Below, piece by piece: positions 12,361-22,815 of a stretch of DNA of 64,000 bases. Where the stretch lies: positions 5,833,649 through 5,897,648 of the forward strand of contig NC_134899.1 in NCBI RefSeq assembly GCF_041734735.1, given 5' to 3'. Both the position numbers and the translations under genes were made by a program. Source of the stretch: Babylonia areolata (Eukaryota; Mollusca; Gastropoda; Neogastropoda; Buccinidae). The notes beneath the pieces were generated by a model that was not told the origin of the DNA, made no database searches, and worked only from the letters and a program-made list of their open reading frames with translations. Position 1 is the first letter of the stretch. The number at the start of each line of letters is the position of its first letter.

Positions 12361-12743
12361 TAGGTGTTTGGATTAACAAAGAGGAAGGAGGGGAAGGGAG
12401 GGTGGGGAGGGGAGCATTAGAAGAAGATGGAAAAGAAGGATCAACGAAGAGGAAGAGGAGGGGATGGGGTGGAGAGGACACCAGAAGATGGAAAAAGGTG
12501 AGGCCTTTGAGACATACATGAAAGGCTCTTTATGAATAATGTATAGATGTCCCTGTGTCTTTGTTGCGGCTAGACTGTCCATGAAGAAGTAGTAGTCTTT
12601 GCGGCGTGTTGTATGGAAGACTGTCTGTCACGGATGAAAGAGCAAGAACAGGATGATTATGATGAAGATGGTGATGATAACGATGATGATGTTGGAAGTG
12701 ATGAAGCCTTTGAGACACATAAAGGAAGAAGTAGAAAATTCAC

Positions 12744-13060
12744 CAGCCGCCGTGGCGAAGTGGTTAGCATCGCGGACTGACGGCGGTTTCCAATCCCAGC
12801 GGAGGTGGCTTTTCTCGGCACGCGGCCGGCTCCTACCCACTGTGTGCTATGGGCTTAAACGGGAAGACTGGGACCACACAGTCGATTATCATCCACTTCA
12901 CGGATGCGTCTTTGGGTGTGTTGCTTCAATTTCCTGACAAACACTGCAAATGTCTGTATCTGTCGGGCCTGGTTGAGGCCGGGATATCATTATGACAGGA
13001 AGCGTAGAGTACAGCCTTATCACGTAGTGCCAAACCTGTGTGAACCTGCACAGCAGCATC
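12744..13060 (+). mobile_element. SINE family E, tRNA-like head
   Basis: The head starts ccagccgccgtggcgaagtg, with an A-box-like tggcgaagtgg and a B-box-like ggtttccaatcc about 35 bp later. The body runs through gggaagactgggaccacac to about 13060. A related 3' half occurs at about 58150-58300 with the same order of blocks. The B box has drifted from GGTTCGAATCC. Confidence 0.6.
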
Positions 13061-13084
13061 GTCCTCCTTCATCATCAGCTTCTC

Positions 13085-13275
<191 letters not shown>

Positions 13276-13289
13276 CCCTGTGTGTGTGT

Positions 13290-14310
13290 GTCCCAAATGA
13301 TGTGGCTTTTCATGCCCTGCTCTCATGGTGACCTCAGTGATACCCCTCCACTTCGCGCTGCTTGTCAAGGTCTTCTGTGTCGGCGGATTCATGGGGGACT
13401 GCCGTTGGAGGGACGTGGTAGCGGTCTCCACTCTGGGGGACACTCACTCACTCAGGCTCCGCTCCGCAACTACGCCACTGTTGTCGTCAGTATGCGGCTT
13501 AGTTGGTGGTGTCTTAAATACGTTAAATCAGAACAGGTTACCCCACCCCACCACCCAACATCCATTACTGAAAATATTTAATAAATAAATAAAAATAAAT
13601 AACTCCTGCCCCCTTCTTCCCCCCTCTCCATAAAAAAGATAGCCTATCTGGTGAGATCCAAGAACTGCTGGAGCAAACCTTGTAGAAGATAAAGTCTATT
13701 TATTCTCAAGGTCTGAGTTACCCCCAGACACTTTCCTCGCTTTTTGTTATTATATTTCATCATATGCCTTCTGTGTATCTTCCAGTCTTGTGTTCTGTTC
13801 ATTTATCTCATTTCGTTTTAGCCTCATCTTTCTTTTCCCTTCTTTTTTCCCCACACCTTTGGTAGGCCGTCAAGGCATGTTTGGGTCAGGCATCTGCTCC
13901 TTTTTTCCTATAAAAAATATAATACACTTTTTTTTTCCCAAGTGGTGTAAGAGCGTGGGAAGGCCTAATTGTGAACAGTGTGTAATCGCGAATGGTTCGT
14001 GTACCGCTCCACTTCGACTTGTCCGTTCGCATTTACCCTCAGGCACCCCTGCAATTTCAACCGTTGGAGAAAAAAAGAAAAAAGAAAACGTTGAAAAGGA
14101 CTTAACGAGCTTCCCCTGGTGCAACCAATCGGAGAAAGCCTTCAAAACCAGAAGAGCTACATTTGACGACCGTGCGACCTGTTATCTGTACAATACACAC
14201 GTTGAGCTGGTCGCTTGGACTGGATCGTTCGCAGTTTGGCCTACCTGTCCCATGGATCAGTCTGAACGCTTTGACGCCTCCATGAAGATCCTCCAAGGAA
14301 CACTGACAGT
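13290..14310. other. Unclassified; GC-rich block at 13370-13500
   Basis: The 13370-13500 block contains ggggacactcactcactcag and several CpGs, and looks like part of a dispersed repeat not otherwise represented here. 13600-14310 shows no recognisable gene or family. Confidence 0.35.
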
Positions 14311-14314
14311 TTGT

Positions 14315-14692
14315 TTCTCAAGGAGGCATCACTGCGTTCGGACAAACCCATACATGCTATACGGTACCACATCTGTTACACAGATGCCTGACCGGCAGCC
14401 TAACTCAGCGCGCTTGGTCAGGCCCTGAGTGCATGCATGTGTATGTGTACCTATCCGAGTGGACTTTGTTCTTCAGAATTTTGCCAGAGGACAGCACTCT
14501 TGTTGCCATGGGTTCTTTTTCAGTGCGCCAAGTGCGTGCTGCAAACCTCGGTTTACTGCCTCATTCCATGACTAGACGCTCAGTTCGATTTTCCAAACTT
14601 GGGGAAAAAGAGCGAGAGCAGGGTTCGAACCAAGACCCTCACGGACTCTGTACTGGCAGATGAGCGCTCTGTCCACTCTGCCACCTTCCTCT
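14315..14692 (-). mobile_element. SINE family B, near full length
   Basis: On the minus strand the tRNA-like head begins near 14692 (aaggtggcagagtggacag, A box; B box ggttcgaaccc near 14616). It is followed by the core shared with family A (cgcacttggcgcactgaaaa, then the tggcaaaattctga region). The family-B tail runs from ggcctgaccaagcgc to cctccttgag near 14315. This is the most complete SINE-B copy in the window. Confidence 0.8.
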
Positions 14693-15104
14693 TCTGACAC
14701 AAACTGACAATCACAAGATCACAACACCCTCAGAGTGTACATTTTAAATATATTTTCTTTAAATTGTTAGTTCAACGTGACAGTTTGCAAACAAAGAAAG
14801 TGTCACCAAAACGTGACACCCAACAAGCACACGTTCACCAGTGAAATGCTGTCCGTGATCACGCTGTATCAAACTCAAAACATCAATGGCATCAACATTC
14901 GCCGCTCTTTGGTGGCATGAAAGTTTGTGCGCCAAATGTTCTGGGTCTCCAGAGACCCATGTTGTTGTTTTCTGAAGGAATAAAGCTTTGCTATACGTCA
15001 TGGGTCTCTTCTTGGAGAGTACGGGTTGCTCGGACTCATGAAGCACTGGGAGTTTGTGTTTGTGTTTGTTTGGTTCTTTTTTCTTCTTTTTTTGGACACT
15101 GTGG

Positions 15105-15922
15105 GACCAACTAGATGATCTCGACTTTGCAGACGACCTGGCCCTGCTTTCCCACAGCCGCCAACAAATGCAGGACAAGACTACAGAACTAGCAGCCACC
15201 TCATTACAAGTTGGCCTCAAGATCCATGAAGGCAAAACCAAGATTCTCAAGATCAACGCAGCGAGTGAGGACCCAGTCACACTAAACGGGAATGAGCTGG
15301 AAGAAGTGGAGGCATTCACGTACCTGGGTAGCATCATCAACACGCAGGGCGGCACAGACGCAGACGTCAGAGCAAGAATTGGCAAGGCGAGGGCAGCGTA
15401 CTTGCAGCTGAAGAACATCTGGAGCTCCAAGGTGGTGTCGACTCGCACAAAGATCAGGCTGTTCAACTCCAACGTCAAGTCAGTCCTACTGTGTGGAGCG
15501 GAGACATGGAGGACAACAAAGACCACCATCAAGAAAGTGCAGACCTTCATCAACAGCTGCCTGAGAAGAATTCTCCAGATCCACTGGCCCGACACCATCA
15601 GCAACGCAGACCTGTGGCAACGTACCAACCAGCTGCCAGCCGAGGATGAAATCTGGCGCAGGAGATGGGGATGGATCGGGCACACCCTGAGGAAGCCAGC
15701 CAGCAAATCACAAGGCAGGCACTATCATGGAACCCCCAAGGAAAACGAAAAAGAGGAAGGCCAAGAAACACCTGGCGACGTGACCTTGAGGCAGAAACCA
15801 AGAGGATGGGATATACCTGGAGACAGCTGGAGAGAATAGCCCAGGACAGAGGACTCTGGCGGACTGTTGTCGGCGGCCTATGCTCCAGGGGGAGTGATGG
15901 GCCTAAGTAAGTAAGTAAGTAA
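15105..15922 (+). mobile_element. LINE fragment: RT C-terminus and tail
   Basis: The plus frame opens with [17 protein letters not shown], whose FADD is the catalytic RT motif C. It continues through [39 protein letters not shown] and [12 protein letters not shown]. After a frameshift near 15705 the tail continues as [16 protein letters not shown] and [14 protein letters not shown], with a stop near 15907. A (TAAG)n run closes the element at about 15922, typical of a non-LTR 3' end. RT motifs A and B and the endonuclease are missing, so it is 5'-truncated. Confidence 0.88.
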
Positions 15923-15966
15923 ACAGATGCGGGGCCCTGCTTTGTTGATAGTCACCACCAAAAACA

Positions 15967-15967
<1 letters not shown>

Positions 15968-16007
<40 letters not shown>

Positions 16008-16020
16008 GGTGTGTGTGTGG
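15968..16020. repeat. (AT)n(GT)n microsatellite
   Basis: Short AT run followed by a GT run. Confidence 0.9.
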
Positions 16021-16478
16021 ATGTGGCTTAAACTCCTGACTCAGTTTACCAGATGAAATCCTGACTGTGGGTCAGCAAAGACCCACGACAAACGGCAAAG
16101 GTTCAAAGAAACAGCAAGTGCTCCATCCCCTCCTGTCCTGCACCAGAACAGAAACTCACTCCCCATGGAATCTGTTGCAGTGACTCTCACACACTGTCAA
16201 CTGCATCTCAAGAGTCCTTTTAGCCACTTCACAGTACACAGCGAAAGTGAAAAGGCAATGTTTAAAAAATATGATTTGAAAGAAAACACAAGTCCGATAA
16301 AAGAGATTTTTTTTAAATATATGTAAAAAAAAAAAAATTAGTGTCACCTTTTCCCCTGTTTGAATCCTAACCTGAAGACTAATGAAACAGAGTAAAAACA
16401 AGGACTCCAAACTAACAACCCGATAGAGTGTCACGTTTCTTCCCTGTCTCCCACTCTTCCCGGGTTTTATTCTGAACC

Positions 16479-17547
16479 TGGGCTTCATCCTTTCTGACCA
16501 CCTGTTCACCTCCACCACTGACGCCTTCCTTTCTGACCACCTGTTCACCTTCACCACTGAAGCCTTCCTTTCTGACCACCTCTTCACCTTCACCACTGAA
16601 GCCTTCCTTTCTGACCACCTGTTCACCTCCACCACGTGCCACTGAAGCCTTCCTTTCTGACCACCTGTTCACCTCCACCACTGAAGCCTTCCTTTCTGAC
16701 CACCTGTTCACCTCTATCACTGAAGCCTTCCTTTCTGACCACCTGTTCACCTCTATCACTGAAGCCTTCCTTTCTGACCACCTGTTCACCTCTATCACTG
16801 AAGCCTTCCTTTCTGACCACCTGTTCACCTCCACCACTGAAGCCTTCCTTTCTGACCACCTGTTCACCTCCACCACTGAAGCCTTCCTTTCAGACCATTT
16901 GTTCACCTCCACCACTGAAGCCTTCCTTTCTGACCACCTGTTCACCTCCACCACTGAAGCCTTCCTTTCTGACCACCTGTTCACCTTCACCACTGAAGCC
17001 TTCCTTTCTGACCACCTGTTCACCTCCACCACTGAAGCCTTCCTTTCTGACCACCTGTTCACCTCTATCACTGAAGCCTTCCTTTCTGACCACCTGTTCA
17101 CCTTCACCACTGAAGCCTTCCTTTCTGACCACCTGTTCACCTCCACCACTGAAGCCTTCCTTTCTGACCACCTGTTCACCTTCACCACTGAAGCCATCCT
17201 TTCTGACCACCTGTTCACCTCCACCACTGAAGCCTTCCTTTCTGACCACCTGTTCACCTCCACCACTGGAGTCTTCCTTTCTGACCACCTGTTCACCTCT
17301 ATCACTGAAGCCTTCCTTTCTGACCACCTGTTCACCTCCACCACTGGAGTCTTCCTTTCTGACCACCTGTTCACCTCTATCACTGAAGCCTTCCTTTCTG
17401 ACCACCTGTTCACCTCCACCACTGAAGCCTTCCTTTCTGACCACCTGTTCACCTCCACCACTGGAGTCTTCCTTTCTGACCACCTGTTCACCTCCACAAC
17501 TGAAGTCTTCCTTTCTGACCACCTGTTCACCTCCACCACTGGAGTCT
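16479..17547. repeat. 39-bp minisatellite, about 27 copies, open in four frames
   Basis: Tandem copies of a 39-bp unit (start gccttcctttctgaccacct) with few substitutions. Because 39 is 13 codons and the unit lacks stops in several frames, long frames persist on both strands. Plus gives PLKPSFLTTCSPP or TTEAFLSDHLFTS; minus gives VEVNRWSERKASV or GGGEQVVRKEGFS. One 6-bp insertion lies near 16637. No start context, splice signal or family similarity supports translation. Confidence 0.92.
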
Positions 17548-17549
17548 GT

Positions 17550-18520
17550 GCTTGTCGACAGGAATTTTGAGCTGGAGCTGAGAAACAATCATCATCTGTT
17601 TCCAGTATGATCTAAAATGACTATTTGTGAGTGAGTGAGTTTTGATAGTTTCAGGATTTGTTGGTGGTATTTTTGGTTGTGTGCTATTTACGATTGCGTG
17701 CTATGACTTGTGTGTGTGCATGCGCGTGTGCTTGTGTGTATTGTGTGGGGGGTCAGGGGTGGGGGTGGATGAATAGTTTTCAATGATGTATGCTATCTAT
17801 GTGTTCTATTCGTAAACGCCTAGGGCTTATTTTCAAGATTAGGTGTAAATGCTCATAAAAATAATAACAATAATAATAATAATAATGAGAGCCACTGGAA
17901 CAGTGTGCAGGACACTTTATTTACATCTAGGGTGTTTTTTTCTTCTTATCATTGGCACTGTAAGCCAGCACACAGCAACAGGCATCCAACAAACAAACAA
18001 AAGATATTCATCATGTAGTTAATGCTGATCATCAATTGTACAAAACAAAGATCACATAATGTTTCATACACATATATGTGCATTGTACAGTCAGTGATTT
18101 TGTGAGCGCTGAGAATCACTGACAATCACTCACTGGATGCATAGTTCTTTTGTTCTGAACCACAGGCTGTGTTCATTATTTCCCTTTTTATTTCTCTTTG
18201 TAGTGGCTTAACACTTTGAACCATCAATATAGGTGGTGGCATCACCCATGACCTATGATTTAAATTAAAATAGAAACAAACAAACAAAAACCAGAAATGA
18301 GGGTGATCGGCAGATGCATTAATAACATGCATGTGAATGCTGCATCAGCAGAAATAAGAGAAGAGAGAAAAGAAGGAAAAGGGTCACAGAAATTGGGAAA
18401 CAAACATAAATAAAATGAAAAGGATCCATGAAACACCCATAATGGTAGAGGTTTTCTAAGACAATGGAATTCAATATATATATATATAAACTTCATAAGG
18501 ATTAAATTTCCCTACTCAAA
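17550..18520. other. No gene recognised
   Basis: AT-rich sequence with a GT-rich tract at 17700-17760, an (aat)n run near 17860 and a TA run at 18474-18488. Confidence 0.4.
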
Positions 18521-18525
18521 CTACG

Positions 18526-18784
18526 CGTCCGATGGCTCAATGGTTAAAACATCTGCCAGAAGAGGTGACTCAATCCTGAAGTGGTGATCACCCTGGAGGC
18601 GTGGGTTCGGACCAGGGAAAAAAATTAAAAGGTGCCAATACAAGGGCATCCAGGAGTCATGACCTGGGTGCGGACCGGCCTCCTTAGAGTGTAAGGAGTT
18701 AAGGGCCGAAACACTTGACTGAGTGGGGCTTCTTCTCTGAAGACCTGGTAGTTGTACTGTCCAACTCTCCCTAGAGTTTCTTAA
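18526..18784 (+). mobile_element. SINE family C with an R2-like LINE 3' tail
   Basis: The head reads cgtccgatggctcaatggtt (A box tggctcaatgg) with the B-box-like gtgggttcggaccaggg near 18600. The body contains ggtgcggaccggcctcc. The last 60 bp (18725-18784) run from gtggggcttcttctctgaag to ctctccctagagtttctt. That tail closely matches the 3' end of the R2/NeSL-like LINE at 59069-59124 (see findings), so this SINE is probably mobilised by that LINE. Confidence 0.75.
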
Positions 18785-18879
18785 CACACACACACAAATA
18801 GTTCACACTTTCTTCGTGTCCTAGGCTCAGCTCCTTGCAGAATGCACTGAGGTAAATACCAAGACTGGTAAAATATAAT

Positions 18880-19102
18880 AATATCAACAACAGTAGGCTC
18901 TGCATGTCTTTAAAACTTGTATTCTTGAAAAGCAGCAAATGTTTGCTGTAAAAACAGCAAGAGTACCTGCAGAGCCTACTGTTGTTGTTGATATATATAT
19001 ATGTGTGTGTGTATGTGCATGTGTGCATGTGTGTGTGTGTGTGACCAGCTGCTTTTTAAGAATACAAGTTTTAAAGACATGCAGAGCCTACTGTTGTTAT
19101 GA
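18880..19102. repeat. Imperfect inverted repeat (foldback)
   Basis: The arm at about 18882-18941 (tcaacaacagtaggctctgc onward) is the reverse complement of about 19044-19102, with few mismatches. A third partial copy of the gcagagcctactgttgttg end lies at 18971-18990. The loop holds a TA/GT microsatellite. Confidence 0.75.
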
Positions 19103-19149
19103 CTAGCTGATTTGTAAAGCATTACCATCAATTAACACAAAAATACAAC

Positions 19150-19204
19150 GGCATTTTTCAATCAGGACAAAATACAACGGCATTTTTCAATCAGGACAAA
19201 TGAT
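19150..19204. repeat. Short tandem duplication
   Basis: An approximately 28-bp segment (acaacggcatttttcaatca) occurs twice in tandem. Confidence 0.8.
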
Positions 19205-19639
19205 TGTTGCATTTGGTGTTCAGTGATCTGTTGCTGTTCTAGCCACACAGACACACACAAAAAATTGTTAAATATAAGGGTAACATTTGATTAATCACAA
19301 GCTTGCTGTTTGCTAAGGTACAAGATAGTCATTCTAGCTATTCTTTTGTGTGGGCTCTCAAAAAAAGCATTCTGATTGGACTAAAGATGTTATCCTGCTT
19401 AAAGCTGAGCCGATCGCCTTTGTGATTCAGTGGGCTCTAGCCATTAAGTGGGCCCTAAAAACATTCTTGTTCGAAGTGACCAACAGATTCCATGTTTCAC
19501 TAGAGCTAGCTGCATTTAGAATCTGTGATGGCCCTAAGTGAAGGTGTGCTTCCTTTGGCCATCCGCACACTTCACCAGAGCCAGCTGAGTCATCCCATCA
19601 ATCATCAGGACAGGACCCTCATGGTGACTAAAGGGTTAA

Positions 19640-19915
19640 AGGTCCCATAGCTTTCGTTTACCACCAGGTATATCTAAATATGTGTGGGGCTCTGCATAGG
19701 GAGGCAGGGCCCAATCCTCCCCTTCCGCCATTCTAACCTTCCCCTACCAAAGTCGGGTACCGATTCACACCAGGATGGAGCCAGGAAGATCAGAATGAAA
19801 TGCCTTTCCAAAGGTCACAGCGCCACGCCAAAACTGGGCCTCCAACCCTCATCAATGCTGAACACTGATTCACAAGTCCTACACCTGATTCTGCCAAGAT
19901 GCCTCCTTCATGGTG
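19640..19915 (-). mobile_element. SINE family D
   Basis: On the minus strand the head near 19915 carries a tRNA-like A box and, near 19855, a B-box-like tgagggttggaggccc. The body includes cctttggaaaggcatttc and ends near aaaggtcccatag on the plus strand. Related copies lie at 22320-22815, 24455-24725 and 58300-58530. Confidence 0.65.
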
Positions 19916-20896
19916 ACTAAACTACATGGCAGGGTAAAAAAAAAAAGAAAAGAAAAAAGAAAATTTTAAAAAAAGGTCATACACATAAAATGTGACATGT
20001 CTGTCTGAGCATGTATGTGTGCGTGCCTGAAATCTGATTGAATGACACAGGGAACGAATGATGAGCGCCGAGTGGCAGCCGTCAGTCGGCTCTACCCAGG
20101 TAGGCAGCCTGTTGTGCAAAAGACCCCGTGTTTGTAATGCGCTTAGAGCTTGGTCTTCGACCGAGGATAGGCGCTGTAATATAAGTATCCATATCGATCT
20201 GATCAGATCTGGTCAAAACAATGTAAACAAACAAAAAAAACATGAAAGAACAAACAGCATTACTGTTACCAACACACACAAGAACACTGTATTTATTAAG
20301 ACTTCTTACAATGGAAGCCTGGTCATGTCATGTCACATGTTCATGAACATTCTATCCACACACAAAAGATTGTGATAACCTGAAAACAATTATTTTCTGA
20401 GTGACGTTACAGCCTAGAAAGTCAATATCATGGCCCTACCACATTTTGTCTGGTTTAGTGTTTAACTGGTTCGCAATCCACACAATGAATTGTCACAGAA
20501 AACGATAAAAAAAACTTCATGACTGACCATACAACCATGTTGTCATCACACAACAATGTGTACACTGAACAACATTCACTTCAGCAGATATGAACAATTC
20601 CACAATAAAGCAGAGTCATGGATGGAAAAACAACAACAACAACAACAACAACAAAAAACCCAACCTTTTGCCAACTAAGCACCTGGGCAAAAGCACATCT
20701 ATGCCATGGAAAAGCGCTTTGCACAGGTAGCTAACATGTGAAGGAGTCAGCAGACAGCCAGTGACTGTGGTGAAGACAGTGAACGGAACAGCACCCTGTC
20801 CCCACAATGGAAGCCTGGACATGTCATGTCATGTCACAACATGCTCACAGTTATCAACAGCTTTGTCAATAGGAAGACCATGGAAATAACAGTCAG

Positions 20897-20955
20897 ACCC
20901 CTGCCGGAGTCTGCACTAGTGGGTCACAGTTAAGTATGTGTAATTAAAAACGCTC
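20897..20955. repeat. Dispersed repeat shared with 47688-47745
   Basis: The block from gtcagacccctgccggagtc through gggtcacagttaagtatgtg matches 47688-47745 almost exactly; its second half also occurs at 48360-48395. At 47.7 kb it sits beside a DIRS-type fossil, so it may be a solitary terminal piece of such an element. Confidence 0.6.
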
Positions 20956-20959
20956 TTCA

Positions 20960-21740
20960 AATACTCAAGATACAAAGTTTTGCTGAACGAATGGGCAGAA
21001 CTGACACAATCACAACATGCTTATGTGTAGCAGGCAATGTCAACCAGAAAACTGTTGAACCGACAACACATTTCCATGATCAAGATGCAGCTTTTTAACT
21101 GGGAATGACTCACAGACCAAACCATATTCAAATGCATACATGTACTGAAAATATTGTTACTAACTGAATCCCAAACCAACAGCACTACACAAAAAACCTA
21201 CCTGTCTGCCAGACTAGTCTCACATAAATAAATCACTGATTCTTTTCCCGAACAGTGTTTGTGTGAGACCTGAAGCAGGATGAGTTTGGAGACAAATCAA
21301 ACCATAACACTGTGTTATTTTAATGATCAGACCCTAGAAAACATTTAACAGGTCACACTTACAAATCAGTACTCCATATCATGAAAGAGTAATGTTATGG
21401 TGAAAGTCTGGATAATAACTCCATCTTCCATACACACAATCCTAACATTTTATGACACCATGATGAACAAATCCTTCAAAAGACATCTCTGACACTCCAA
21501 ATAGGCAACGATATGTAAACAGTTAAAGCCTCAGAGCATACACCTCCTGGATACATGTTCAGAATATTCAGAGACACTGTAACCATCTATGCCTAAAAAC
21601 CCCAACATCTCGTAGACTGATACAGTCATACATTCTAACAGGAATCAGGGGAATATGAATGATCAAAGGCTGAAGCACAGTAAAATTACACAGTTAAACA
21701 TCTCACAGTCATGTGCTCATGATACTTCAGGGATACTTAA
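20960..21740. other. No feature recognised
   Basis: AT-rich unique-looking sequence without supported coding potential. Confidence 0.4.
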
Positions 21741-21744
21741 CAGT

Positions 21745-22295
21745 GACTCCAGATGAGGAATCTCACATGCACGGCCTTTGGGTCACACACAAAACAAGGT
21801 TAATCACATGCACTGCCTTCGGGTCACATTGACTCCAGGTGAGGAATCTCACATGCACGGCCTTTGGGTCATACAAAACAAGGTGAATCACATGCACGGC
21901 CTTCGGGTCACATTGACTCCAGGTGAGGAATCTCACATGCACTGTCTTAGTGTCACAAAAAACAAGGTTAATCATATGCACTGCCTTAGGGTCACACAAA
22001 ACAAGGTTAATCACAGGCCCTGCCTTAGGGTCACACAAAACAAGGTTAATCACATGGACTACCTTAGTGTCACACAAAACAAGGTTAATCACATGCACTG
22101 CCTTAGTGTCACACAAAACAAGGTTAATCACATGCACGGCCTTAGGGTCACATTGACTCCAGGTGAGGAATCTCACATGCACTGCCTTAGGGTCACACAA
22201 AACAAGGTTAATCACATGCACTGCCTTAGGGTCACACAAAACATGGTTAATCACATGCACTGCCTTAGGGTCACACAAAACAAGGTCAATCAGAG
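21745..22295. repeat. 39-bp minisatellite with 45-bp variants
   Basis: Tandem copies of a 39-bp unit containing cacaaaacaaggttaatcac and gcactgccttagggt. It is interspersed with a longer variant containing attgactccaggtgaggaat. Open frames on both strands follow from the multiple-of-3 unit. Confidence 0.9.
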
Positions 22296-22319
22296 GGGGT
22301 GAATGTTTCTTCAGGTCAA

Positions 22320-22815
22320 AGGTTAAAAGCCCCAAAGCATTTTACTGCCACAGGGGGAGTGAATTCATGTTCACTGTGTCTAAGGCTCGGCACAGGACGG
22401 CAAGGACAAATCATTTCCTTCCGACACTTTTAACTCACTCGCTGCCATTGTCCGCATATGCAGACATCGTCGGAGAAAGCGTTGGATGCCAATGTCCGCA
22501 TATGCGGACAACATTCCTTGCATACATATACTAAATATCAATTGTCTGGGTGTTTATTTGTTTTTTTTACAATTTTTTCCCCATCCTATACAAACCCTGG
22601 GTTTTCAGGGATTGGCAAGGGCAAAAACTCTTGGCATGGAGTGAGTTAACCTTCCCCGACCATGGTCGGGTCCTCATCATCACGAGGGTGGAGTGTGGAA
22701 AACCTGAATAAAGTGCCTTTCCAAAGGCACAACACCATGCTTGTGGTAAAGAGGCCTAAACCTGTGGTCAGCGGTGAACACTGGTTCGGAAGTCCAGTGC
22801 TTAATTCCACCATGG
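22320..22815 (-). mobile_element. SINE family D split by a MITE
   Basis: SINE-D sequence at 22320-22433 and 22650-22815 is interrupted at TTAA by the MITE at 22434-22645. Comparison with the copies at 19.7 and 24.5 kb, which read ..ttttaaccttcccc.. across the junction, shows the empty site. Confidence 0.7.
22434..22645. mobile_element. TTAA-flanked MITE inserted in SINE-D
   Basis: The 212-bp element has ctcactc...gagtgag ends and TTAA on both sides (22430-22433, 22646-22649). It contains two copies of the palindromic core tgtccgcatatgcgga (one varied). Its 3' half resembles the right end of the large element ending at 47905, suggesting the same family. Confidence 0.8.

Noticed and set aside
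14759-15706. 315-codon minus-strand frame
   Set aside because: Antisense shadow of the LINE reverse transcriptase on the plus strand.
16412-17610. Long open frames on both strands as a repeat-protein gene
   Set aside because: They follow from a 39-bp unit without stops; no start context, splice signal or family similarity.
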